Below the pieces are notes generated by a model. It ran no database searches and had not been told where the DNA came from. It was given only the letters and a program-made list of their open reading frames with translations. Made by a program: the position numbers and the translations under genes. Below, piece by piece: positions 4,796 to 11,107 of a stretch of 11,107 bases of DNA; within the stretch, counting starts at the first letter, position 1, and each line of letters opens with the position of its first letter. Source of the stretch: Bacteroidales bacterium (GTDB lineage Bacteria > Bacteroidota > Bacteroidia > Bacteroidales > UBA932); contig JAEENZ010000191.1 in assembly GCA_016283985.1 (NCBI GenBank), positions 1-11,107 of the forward strand, given 5' to 3'.

Positions 4796-5659
4796 ATGAC
4801 AATACGGACACTGGCACTCTCGGCAGCACTCGCACTTCTCTGCGGCTGCAACATAATAAGCTCCCTCGTCCACGACGACCAGGTGGTCGCCAGGGTCGGA
4901 GGCGAGCGCCTCTACCTGTCGGAACTCAGGAGCTACATCCCTGCCGGTACTTCCCCCGAGGATTCCACTGCCATCGCTCTCCAGTACATCAATTCCTGGG
5001 CGACCGAGCACCTCTACCTCAAGACCGCCGAGGCGCGCCTGAGCAAGGAGGAGAAGAACGTGGACAAGGAGCTGGAGGCTTACCGGCGCTCGCTCCTGCG
5101 CTACCGCTACGAGCAGCGCTACATCAACGACCGGCTCGACACCCTCATCACCCAGCAGCAGTTGGAAGAGTACTACAAGGCGCACGCCGCCTCCCTGGAG
5201 CTCGCCCGTCCCATCCTGAAGGTCCGTTTCGTGGATATCATGACCGACTCCCCCAACTACGACGAGATCCTCGCGAAACTCCCCTCCGAGGGCGGCCAGT
5301 CCCTCAAGGATCTGGACTCCCTCACCTATGTGTCCGCACCCCGCTACTTCGACAGCTCCGACAAGTGGATGGATGCCGCCGTGCTCGCCCGCGAGTTCGG
5401 AACCGACTGGTCTACAATGATTTCCAAGATCAAAGACAGATACATCATCTTCAATTACGAAGACCGTGGAGAAACCCGTGCGGCCTATGTCTTTTCCATT
5501 CAGAGCAAGGGCCAGGCGCCCCTGGAATACTGCAGCGCTTCCATCCGGGACAACATCCTGAGCGAAAGAAAACGCGAGCTGCTGAAGAATTTGGAACAAG
5601 ACTTGCTTAAGAACGCGCAGGACAAGAAAGATTTCATAATCTACAAGAATGAAGATTAA
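4796..5659 (+). CDS. SurA-N-like periplasmic chaperone lipoprotein without a visible parvulin domain
   Basis: This 287-residue protein has a short signal peptide and lipobox LCGC, making C18 the likely lipidated residue, so ATG 4796 must be the start or very near it. After VARVGGERLYLSELRSYIP (about residues 30-50), which resembles the start of SurA/PpiD chaperone domains, comes a helical stretch (about 60-130) with many Arg/Glu/Tyr residues. The rest is a beta/alpha region lacking the RHIL...SxDxxxxxGG...FxxA parvulin signature. It overlaps the SurA-type gene by 11 nt and heads the operon, so a role in outer-membrane protein folding is inferred. It is probably a degenerate or accessory partner of the next gene product. 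Confidence 0.75.
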   Translation: MTIRTLALSAALALLCGCNIISSLVHDDQVVARVGGERLYLSELRSYIPAGTSPEDSTAIALQYINSWATEHLYLKTAEARLSKEEKNVDKELEAYRRSLLRYRYEQRYINDRLDTLITQQQLEEYYKAHAASLELARPILKVRFVDIMTDSPNYDEILAKLPSEGGQSLKDLDSLTYVSAPRYFDSSDKWMDAAVLAREFGTDWSTMISKIKDRYIIFNYEDRGETRAAYVFSIQSKGQAPLEYCSASIRDNILSERKRELLKNLEQDLLKNAQDKKDFIIYKNED

Positions 5660-7019
5660 ACTCACCATAGCAGGCCTCGCCGCCCTCCTTTGCATCATTC
5701 CCGCGGGAGCGCAGCGCTACAAGACCATCGACAAGAGCATCGCCGTGATCGGCAATGAACTCATCACCGTATCCGACATCGAAAACGAGATCCAGATGAT
5801 GCGCGCCCAGGGGCAGGGCGCATCCGACCGCGCCGCCCGCTGCCAGCTTCTGGAGAACATGATGCAAAGCAAACTCTTCCTCATGCAGGCCCGCCTGGAC
5901 TCCCTGACCGTCAACCAGGACATGGTGGAAGCCAGCCTGAACGACCAGATGGCCCGCGTCCGCACCGCCCTTGGCGGCGACGAACAGACCGAGGCCTACT
6001 TCGGCAAGAGCCTCTACCAGCTGCGCAAGGACTGGAAGCAGCAGTTCCAGGAGAACAGCCTAATCCAGCAGGAGCAGAGCAGCATCGCCCAGGCCATCCC
6101 GGAAATCACCCCATGGGATGTGAAGCAGTATCTCGACACGGCCGACGTAGACAAACTCCCCGTCGTTCCCATCAAATACAAGATGAGCCAGATATGCATC
6201 TATCCCGACAGGGCTAAGGCCAAGATGGAGTGCAAGGAGAGGCTGCTGGCCCTTCGCGAGCGCATCATGAACGGGGAGAAGTTCACAACGCTGGCGCGCC
6301 TCTACTCCGAAGATCCGGGCAGTTCCCGCAAGGGCGGTGAGCTCGGGATGGCCTCCCGCGACATCTTCTGGCCCGCTTTCTCCGATGCGGCCATGTCGCT
6401 GAAGCCCGGCGCCATCTCCCAGATAGTGGAGACCCCGGACGGCTTCCACATCATCCAGGTCATAGAGAAGAAAAAAGACATGTTCAACGCGCGCCACATC
6501 CTCCTCAAACCCAAATACACCGAGGAAGATCAGGAAAAAGCCTTCAAACTTCTGGACTCCCTCAAGACGGTGATAGAGAAGAAGGATGCTACCTTCGAGA
6601 CCATCGCTTTCTTCCGTTCCGAAGATCCGGCCACGCGCACGAACGGCGGCCAGATGGCCGATCCCGGCACCGGCAGCGCATACTTCGAGATAGACCAGAT
6701 CAAACCGGAGGACTACGCGGCCGTGAAGGACCTCCAGCCCGGAGAGATATCCGCTCCCATCGCTTCCCGCGACAATGAAGGCCGCGACGGCAACCTCGTC
6801 TACAAGATAGTCCGTCTCGACAAGATAGTGCCCGCCCACACGGCCACTTTCGAAAACGACTACACGGAACTCCTGGGCGTCGTGCGCAACGCCAAGCAGA
6901 TGGAGGCCATCGACAAGTTCATCGACACCAAGATCGCAGAAACATACATCATCATCGATCCGATTTTCGGGGATTGTGACTTCTCCCGCGAAGGATGGAA
7001 GGCAAAGGTCAGAAAATAA
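5649..7019 (+). CDS. surA: SurA-type peptidyl-prolyl cis-trans isomerase with two parvulin domains
   Basis: This 456-residue periplasmic protein has a signal peptide ending near AGAQ (residues 18-22). The SurA N-terminal chaperone domain covers about 28-165 (SIAVIGNELITVSDIENEI, then helices). Parvulin domain 1 (about 177-275) has LYSEDPGSSRKGGELG, an FSDAAMSLKPGAIS stretch and the terminal strand GFHIIQVIEK. Parvulin domain 2 (about 279-392) has ARHILLKP and RSEDPATRTNGGQM. A C-terminal helix returns to the chaperone module. The family binds unfolded outer-membrane proteins and isomerises prolines. Domain 1 has SQICI in place of the usual RHIL, so domain 2 may be the more active one. The gene overlaps its neighbours by 11 and 25 nt. 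The symbol follows family resemblance and is not a proven orthologue. Confidence 0.9.
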   Translation: MKIKLTIAGLAALLCIIPAGAQRYKTIDKSIAVIGNELITVSDIENEIQMMRAQGQGASDRAARCQLLENMMQSKLFLMQARLDSLTVNQDMVEASLNDQMARVRTALGGDEQTEAYFGKSLYQLRKDWKQQFQENSLIQQEQSSIAQAIPEITPWDVKQYLDTADVDKLPVVPIKYKMSQICIYPDRAKAKMECKERLLALRERIMNGEKFTTLARLYSEDPGSSRKGGELGMASRDIFWPAFSDAAMSLKPGAISQIVETPDGFHIIQVIEKKKDMFNARHILLKPKYTEEDQEKAFKLLDSLKTVIEKKDATFETIAFFRSEDPATRTNGGQMADPGTGSAYFEIDQIKPEDYAAVKDLQPGEISAPIASRDNEGRDGNLVYKIVRLDKIVPAHTATFENDYTELLGVVRNAKQMEAIDKFIDTKIAETYIIIDPIFGDCDFSREGWKAKVRK

Positions 7020-9817
7020 TCGCCCTAGCCCTCGCACTCCTGCTGTGCACCGGCGTTTCTGCCCAGAAAAAGACTGAGCAGAAAGACAGCCTCGTGCGCC
7101 TGATCAAGGCAAAATCGCTCGAACTGATGGAAAAGGGCGGCACCAACTACCGCAAGACCGTCGATGCGACCTTCTTCCACAACAACACCTATTTCATCTG
7201 CGATACGGCCCTCTGGAACGTGGATTCCCGCATAATCAACGCCTGGGGACACGTGCGGGTCGTGCAGGAAGGCACCATCCTCACTTCCGACAAGATGGAT
7301 TACATGATCGACGACGACCTGATCCAGGCCCGCGGCACGCTGGTGCAGTTGGAAGACAAGGAGCACAACACCCTCCGCACCCATTATCTCGACTACAACA
7401 CCAAGGATTCCATCGCCTTCTTTTCCCGCGGAGCGGCGATGAAAGACAAGGACGGACAGATCATAGAAAGCACGGACGGCTCCTACGATGCCAAGGAAAG
7501 CTTTTTCGAGTTCCGCAACAATGTGAACATGTTTACGGATTCCGTCTTCATCCGCAGCCGCCGCATCGACTACGAGTCGAAGGTCAGCAGGGCGGTATTC
7601 CCGGAGAAGATAGACTTCTGGAAGGACGACAACATGCTTTCGGCGGACGGAGGATGGTATGAGCGCCTGGTGGAGACCTTCTTCTTCAACGGTGCGGTGC
7701 ACGCGATGTCGAAGGAGCAGGAGGCCTGGTGCGACACCCTCTACTACTACCGCACCCCCAACAACATCCTGATGCAGGGCCACGTGCAGGTGCAGGATAC
7801 CACGCGCAACGCATTCGCCCTCTCTAACGAACTGTTCTACGAGGATTCCATCCGCCAGGTGACCCTGCGCCGCGAGGCCGCCGTCGCCCTTCGGACGGAG
7901 GACAAGATAACCGCGGAAGACGGCACCCAGCGCACGAAGATCGACACCATCTACATAGGAGGCGACCGCCTGGTTTATCACACAATCCGCAAATGCGACA
8001 TTCCGGAGGATGTTACAAAGGCCTCCGCGACCCGCTTGGAAGAGATTTTCAGCGACCCGGTGTCGGAGTATCGCGCCAAGGCCAGGAAGGCTGCGGAAGA
8101 AGCGAAGAAGAAGATGGAGGAGGAGAATGCAGAGAGTAACCCGATGCTGGCGGGTCGTGGCCGGAAATCGCCCGGGAAGAAGCCCGGTTCTTCCGCGTCG
8201 CAGGATACCCCTCCGGACGAGGATCTTTTATCCCCGCCCGACAAAGATATCACGCCGCCGCTGGATTCGCTGGCACAGGCGCGGGCGGATTCCATCCACG
8301 TTGCGGATTCCCTGGCCGCCATCCCGCCTCCCGATACCACCAGAATCGGCTTTGCAATGGCCGTGGGCGGCGTCAAGATATTCCGAAAGGATATCCAGGT
8401 GGCCTGCGACTCCATGCGTTTCAACGAGCTGGACAGTGTCGCCCGCTTCTACATAGACCCCATAGTCTGGAACGACGGCAACCGCCAGTACACCGCCGAC
8501 AGCATAGGCGTGCTGGTTACTTCAGCGGGCATCGACCGGGCCAGCCTGATGTCCAACGCCTTCATCATCACGCAGGAGACCCCGACTTTGTTCGACCAGA
8601 TACGCGCCACCGAGGTGATGGCCTTCTTCGACACCACCTCCGCCCTTCGTCGATTCGATGCGCTGGGCGGAGCGAACGCCCTGTTCTTCCTGAAGGAGAA
8701 AGAGGATTACGGCACGGTGAACAGAGTGGATTCCAAAATGCTCTCGGCCCAGTTCCAGGACGGAGAACTGCAGACCATACATTATTTCGATTCTCCGAAG
8801 AACGATGCTTATCCGCTGGCCCAGTTCGGGGAGCCTGAAAGGAAGATGAAGGGGTTCAACTGGCAGCCCGACCTCCAACCTAAGGGTAAGGAGGATATCA
8901 CCGACCTGACCGTGCGCCTGTCGCAACGGAAGGAATATGAGGCACGCCCGAAGACTACCTTCAAGCAGACCGACATCTATTTCCCGGGGTACATGAAGAA
9001 GGTGTACGCTGCGATCGCGGCTTCGAAGAATAAACCAAAGACTACTGACCGGAACGGGGGAAAGACTTCGTCCGGGGAGTCCCCCGATTCCTCCGCGTCG
9101 CAAAGCGACCCGTTCCGGGAAAATACTCCGGAATCGGGGACGTCCCCGTCCGATTCAACTATCGCAGTTCCGGATTCCCTGGCAATCCGGGACTCCCTGG
9201 CCATCCGCGATTCGCTTGCAATGCGTGATTCGCTGGGGGCGAGGGACAGTCTTGCCATGAGGGATTCTATAGTAGCGCCCCGCGTACCCAGCAAGTACGA
9301 GATCCGACGTCAGCAGCAGAAAGCGAAGCAGGCGGCACGTGATTCCGTGTATCAGGCCAAACTGGCCGCCCGAGATGCGAAATGGGCCCTGGCGGATTCG
9401 CTGGATGCCGCGAAGGCGGCGCTGAAGCAGCAGAAGAAGGATGAACGGAAGGCTGCACGGGAAGAGAAGGCGCGTCAGAAGTACCTGCGGCAGCAGGAAA
9501 TAGACCATCGTAAGCTCGAAAAATACGTGGAGCGCTATCGGAAGAAATACGAGCGCCAGAAGGAACGCGAAGCCCGCCGTGAGGCCAAACAACGTGCCAA
9601 GAAGCCGGCGAAAGAACCGACTACCACCGTAATTGACGGGGTAGAGTATACAGATAAACCAAAATACGATTTGAATGGAACAGATCCTGGACCGCTTCCT
9701 GAGGTACGTCAAAGTGGACACCCAGAGCAACGAGGAATCGGAGAGCCAGCCCTCTTCGAAAAAACAGTTGAACCTGCTTCGTCTCCTGACGGAGGAACTG
9801 AACAGCCTGGGAGTTGA
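6995..9817 (+). CDS. OstA/LptA-like LPS-transport protein with long low-complexity linker and charged tail
   Basis: This 940-residue protein has a signal peptide (about 1-24, ALALALLLCTGVSAQ). An OstA/LptA-like region (about 40-335) is made of repeated short beta-strand units such as NAWGHVRVVQEGTILTSDKM and LMQGHVQVQDTTRNAFALS, as in proteins forming the LPS bridge. A Pro/Ser/Asp linker (about 360-448) leads to a second OstA-like region (about 450-665) ending near YFPGYM. The tail has a six-residue repeat DSLAxR (727-756) and a Lys/Arg/Glu coiled-coil segment (to about 885). The last ~47 residues are read out of frame through the 5' end of pepT. Its place after surA supports a role in outer-membrane biogenesis. 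The tail is longer than I would expect for the family. Confidence 0.85.
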   Translation: MEGKGQKIIALALALLLCTGVSAQKKTEQKDSLVRLIKAKSLELMEKGGTNYRKTVDATFFHNNTYFICDTALWNVDSRIINAWGHVRVVQEGTILTSDKMDYMIDDDLIQARGTLVQLEDKEHNTLRTHYLDYNTKDSIAFFSRGAAMKDKDGQIIESTDGSYDAKESFFEFRNNVNMFTDSVFIRSRRIDYESKVSRAVFPEKIDFWKDDNMLSADGGWYERLVETFFFNGAVHAMSKEQEAWCDTLYYYRTPNNILMQGHVQVQDTTRNAFALSNELFYEDSIRQVTLRREAAVALRTEDKITAEDGTQRTKIDTIYIGGDRLVYHTIRKCDIPEDVTKASATRLEEIFSDPVSEYRAKARKAAEEAKKKMEEENAESNPMLAGRGRKSPGKKPGSSASQDTPPDEDLLSPPDKDITPPLDSLAQARADSIHVADSLAAIPPPDTTRIGFAMAVGGVKIFRKDIQVACDSMRFNELDSVARFYIDPIVWNDGNRQYTADSIGVLVTSAGIDRASLMSNAFIITQETPTLFDQIRATEVMAFFDTTSALRRFDALGGANALFFLKEKEDYGTVNRVDSKMLSAQFQDGELQTIHYFDSPKNDAYPLAQFGEPERKMKGFNWQPDLQPKGKEDITDLTVRLSQRKEYEARPKTTFKQTDIYFPGYMKKVYAAIAASKNKPKTTDRNGGKTSSGESPDSSASQSDPFRENTPESGTSPSDSTIAVPDSLAIRDSLAIRDSLAMRDSLGARDSLAMRDSIVAPRVPSKYEIRRQQQKAKQAARDSVYQAKLAARDAKWALADSLDAAKAALKQQKKDERKAAREEKARQKYLRQQEIDHRKLEKYVERYRKKYERQKEREARREAKQRAKKPAKEPTTTVIDGVEYTDKPKYDLNGTDPGPLPEVRQSGHPEQRGIGEPALFEKTVEPASSPDGGTEQPGS
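9049..9156 (+). repeat. Cluster of GC-rich inverted repeats inside the OstA-like gene linker
   Basis: Perfect inverted pairs occur within 108 nt: CCGGAACGGG (9049-9058) with CCCGTTCCGG (9109-9118), GGGGA/TCCCC (9074-9084), TCGC/GCGA (9098-9108), and the palindrome GGGGACGTCCCC (9136-9147) flanked by GAATCG/CGATTC (9131-9156). The stretch encodes low-complexity Ser/Asp/Pro/Gly sequence after the second OstA-like region. It also shares TCCGCGTCGCA (SASQ) with another linker at 8192-8202. Confidence 0.65.
9173..9262 (+). repeat. Five 18-nt coding units (DSLAxR) in the OstA-like gene
   Basis: Five consecutive 18-nt units encode DSLAIR, DSLAIR, DSLAMR, DSLGAR and DSLAMR, followed by a partial DSI. 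The units differ mainly at third codon positions, which suggests the peptide pattern is kept rather than being a fresh slippage product. A six-residue period with alternating acid, Leu and Arg would extend the helical charged tail that follows. Confidence 0.8.
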
Positions 9818-10904
9818 GGCTACCCTCGATGAATACGGATATGTGATGGGACGCATCCCCTCCAACGTGGAGGGAGATGTGCCTGCGGTGGGATTCATCG
9901 CCCATGTAGATACAGCCCCGGATGCCTCCGGAAAAGATGTAAAGCCCCAGATAATAAAGGATTACGACGGATCGGACATCCCCCTGAAGGGTGTTCCCGG
10001 CCTTGCGCTCAAGACCTCCGAATTTCCCGAACTCCTGGCTCACAAGGGCGAGACCATCATCACTACCGACGGCACGACTCTGCTCGGTGCGGACGACAAG
10101 GCCGGCGTGGCGGAAATCATGGATGCGGTGCAGTACATCATGGCCCATCCCGAATTCAAGCACGGCCCCATCCGCATAGGCTTCACGCCCGACGAGGAGA
10201 TCGGCCGCGGTGTCGTAAAGTTCGATGTGCCCAAGTTTGATGCCACCTACGCATACACCATGGACGGCGGAGAGGTGGGCGAGCTGGAGTTCGAGAACTT
10301 TAACGCCGCATCCGCAAAGATCCATATCCAGGGCTGCAATGTACATCCCGGCTATGCCAAGGGAAAGATGCGCAACGCCATACTGATCGCCCAGGAACTG
10401 AATTCCCTGCTGCCTGCGGAACAGCGCCCGGAACGTACGCAGGACTACGAAGGCTTCTTCCATCTTATCTCCATAAAGGGGAGTGTGGAAGAGGCGGACA
10501 TCGCCTACATAATCCGCGACCATTCGCGGGAGCTATTCGAGAAGAAGAAGGCCATTATGCAGGAGTGCGTGGATTTCATCAACTCCCGCTATGGCGAAGG
10601 TACGGCAGCCGCAGTCATCAAGGACCAGTACTACAACATGCGCGAGCAGGTGGAACCCCACTATCAGATAATAGAGATTGCGATGAAGGCTATCGCCGAT
10701 GCAGGCGTCACTCCTAAGGTCCAGCCCATACGCGGCGGCACCGACGGCGCGAACCTCTCGTTCCGCGGACTTCCCTGCCCCAACATCTTCGCCGGCGGCC
10801 TGAACTTCCACGGCAAGTTCGAGTGGGTGCCGCTCGAGAGCATGCAAAAAGCCTCGCAGGTGATTCTTAACATCCTGCAAGGCTTCCTGTCATTCCGAGC
10901 GTAG
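9675..10904 (+). CDS. pepT: Peptidase T (tripeptide aminopeptidase, M20B family)
   Basis: This 409-residue protein is a cytoplasmic zinc aminopeptidase that removes the N-terminal residue from tripeptides. The M20B motifs are all present: the metal ligand and neighbour in HVD (H77, D79), the bridging Asp in LLGADDKAG (D140), the catalytic and ligand Glu in TPDEEIGRG (E174, E175), D197 in YTMDGGE, and the terminal ligand in LNFHGKFEW (H379). Start ATG 9675 is chosen because MEQILDRFLRYVKVDTQSN matches the usual family N-terminus and total length is typical. The gene overlaps the OstA-like ORF by 143 nt in another frame. Its last residues (LSFRA) and TAG come from a dispersed-repeat-like sequence. 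It is probably transcribed with the envelope operon. Confidence 0.97.
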   Translation: MEQILDRFLRYVKVDTQSNEESESQPSSKKQLNLLRLLTEELNSLGVEATLDEYGYVMGRIPSNVEGDVPAVGFIAHVDTAPDASGKDVKPQIIKDYDGSDIPLKGVPGLALKTSEFPELLAHKGETIITTDGTTLLGADDKAGVAEIMDAVQYIMAHPEFKHGPIRIGFTPDEEIGRGVVKFDVPKFDATYAYTMDGGEVGELEFENFNAASAKIHIQGCNVHPGYAKGKMRNAILIAQELNSLLPAEQRPERTQDYEGFFHLISIKGSVEEADIAYIIRDHSRELFEKKKAIMQECVDFINSRYGEGTAAAVIKDQYYNMREQVEPHYQIIEIAMKAIADAGVTPKVQPIRGGTDGANLSFRGLPCPNIFAGGLNFHGKFEWVPLESMQKASQVILNILQGFLSFRA

Positions 10905-10915
10905 CGAAGGAACCT
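10888..10915. repeat. Dispersed-repeat-like sequence between convergent genes
   Basis: The 28-nt stretch contains CATTCCGAGCGTAGCGAAGG (10891-10910), which I recognise as the form of a short repeat (GTCATTCCGAGCG...AGCGAAGGAATC type) seen in many copies in numerous bacterial genomes. It overlaps the last five codons and TAG of pepT and reaches the stop codon of the convergent OPT gene. Only one copy is visible in this window, so repeat status rests on recollection of the motif and not on direct evidence. Confidence 0.6.
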
Positions 10916-11107
10916 ACTTCTTCATACTGGCCCGAATCATATAGAGAATCAGCAGCAGGAACGGCACGATGGCGATGGCTTCCGCGCCTGAGGCCAGGTG
11001 GCCTGCCGCATCGTTCCATCCGCTCAGGAACCAATCCACTCCCGCGAACTTCAGGATCGCGCTCACCACACCCATCAGCGCGCCGCCGGCGATGAAGCCG
11101 GAGGCGA
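10914..11107 (-). CDS. OPT-family oligopeptide transporter, C-terminal fragment
   Basis: The minus strand is open from the window edge to TAG at 10916-10914, encoding 63 residues, and is clearly membrane-type. The segment ASGFIAGGALMGVVSAIL (a glycine-rich helix start characteristic of the end of OPT transporters) is followed by a short polar loop and a last hydrophobic helix, AIAIVPFLLLILYMI, ending in RASMKK. The family imports small peptides or metal-chelate compounds using the proton gradient. The rest of the gene lies to the right of the window. It converges on pepT with 9 nt between the stop codons. Substrate and start cannot be judged. Confidence 0.8.
   Translation of the reverse strand, partial: ASGFIAGGALMGVVSAILKFAGVDWFLSGWNDAAGHLASGAEAIAIVPFLLLILYMIRASMKK

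Noticed and set aside
4189..4854. Long minus-strand frames opposite the H1-like gene.
   Set aside because: They are Leu/Gly/Ser mirror products of the Lys/Ala codon repeats on the + strand, where a recognisable protein, promoter and terminator exist.
6060..7981. Long minus-strand open frames opposite surA and the OstA-like gene.
   Set aside because: They are antisense shadows of GC-rich coding sequence, with no family signature, and the + strand genes are certain.

Overview
The window looks like a chromosomal piece of a Bacteroidota (probably Bacteroidales) genome. Reasons: promoter-like TAnnTTTG boxes before several genes, almost no Shine-Dalgarno sequences, a DUF4369/TlpA-type thioredoxin lipoprotein, a SurA-OstA envelope operon, an H1-like Lys/Ala/Pro-rich nucleoid protein and an OPT-family transporter. 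The first ~2.3 kb is more AT-rich and looser (unknown small genes, a repeat, an apparent gene remnant). The part from 4.8 kb on is GC-rich and very compact.

Layout: 3-371 (5' partial) and 407-787 are two small + strand genes of unknown function. 852-1901 is a thioredoxin-fold lipoprotein. 1902-2271 is intergenic, with a promoter, a 13-codon mini-ORF, a strong hairpin terminator and a probable minus-strand gene remnant. 2272-2772 is an ECF sigma factor and 2777-3985 its probable membrane anti-sigma partner. 3986-4182 is intergenic with a GC-rich hairpin and a promoter. 4183-4707 is the histone H1-like protein, followed by an intrinsic terminator. 4796-10904 is a tightly overlapping operon: SurA-N-like lipoprotein, SurA-type double parvulin, OstA/LptA-like protein, peptidase T. 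The window ends in the 3' part of a convergent OPT transporter (10914-11107, minus).

The operon genes fit a shared role in outer-membrane biogenesis (periplasmic folding and LPS transport), with pepT as a cytoplasmic passenger. The sigma/anti-sigma pair is a separate envelope-signalling unit.

The least expected signal is a repeated leader. The 5' end of the H1-like gene (promoter box, exactly 22 nt of spacer, then codons for MNLRDI/MNLRDIKKDI) occurs three times. One copy is the true gene start (4183). One is a 7-codon mini-ORF just before the thioredoxin lipoprotein (820-843). One is a 13-codon mini-ORF directly after it (1936-1977), sitting between a consensus promoter and a terminator. 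In the stretch shared by all three, coding differences are synonymous. These may be decayed paralogues, or a duplicated promoter/translation-start cassette; the sequence alone does not decide. Other points worth a second look are the 143-nt out-of-frame ostA/pepT overlap, the dispersed-repeat-like sequence that supplies the pepT stop codon, and the near-leaderless start of the envelope operon.
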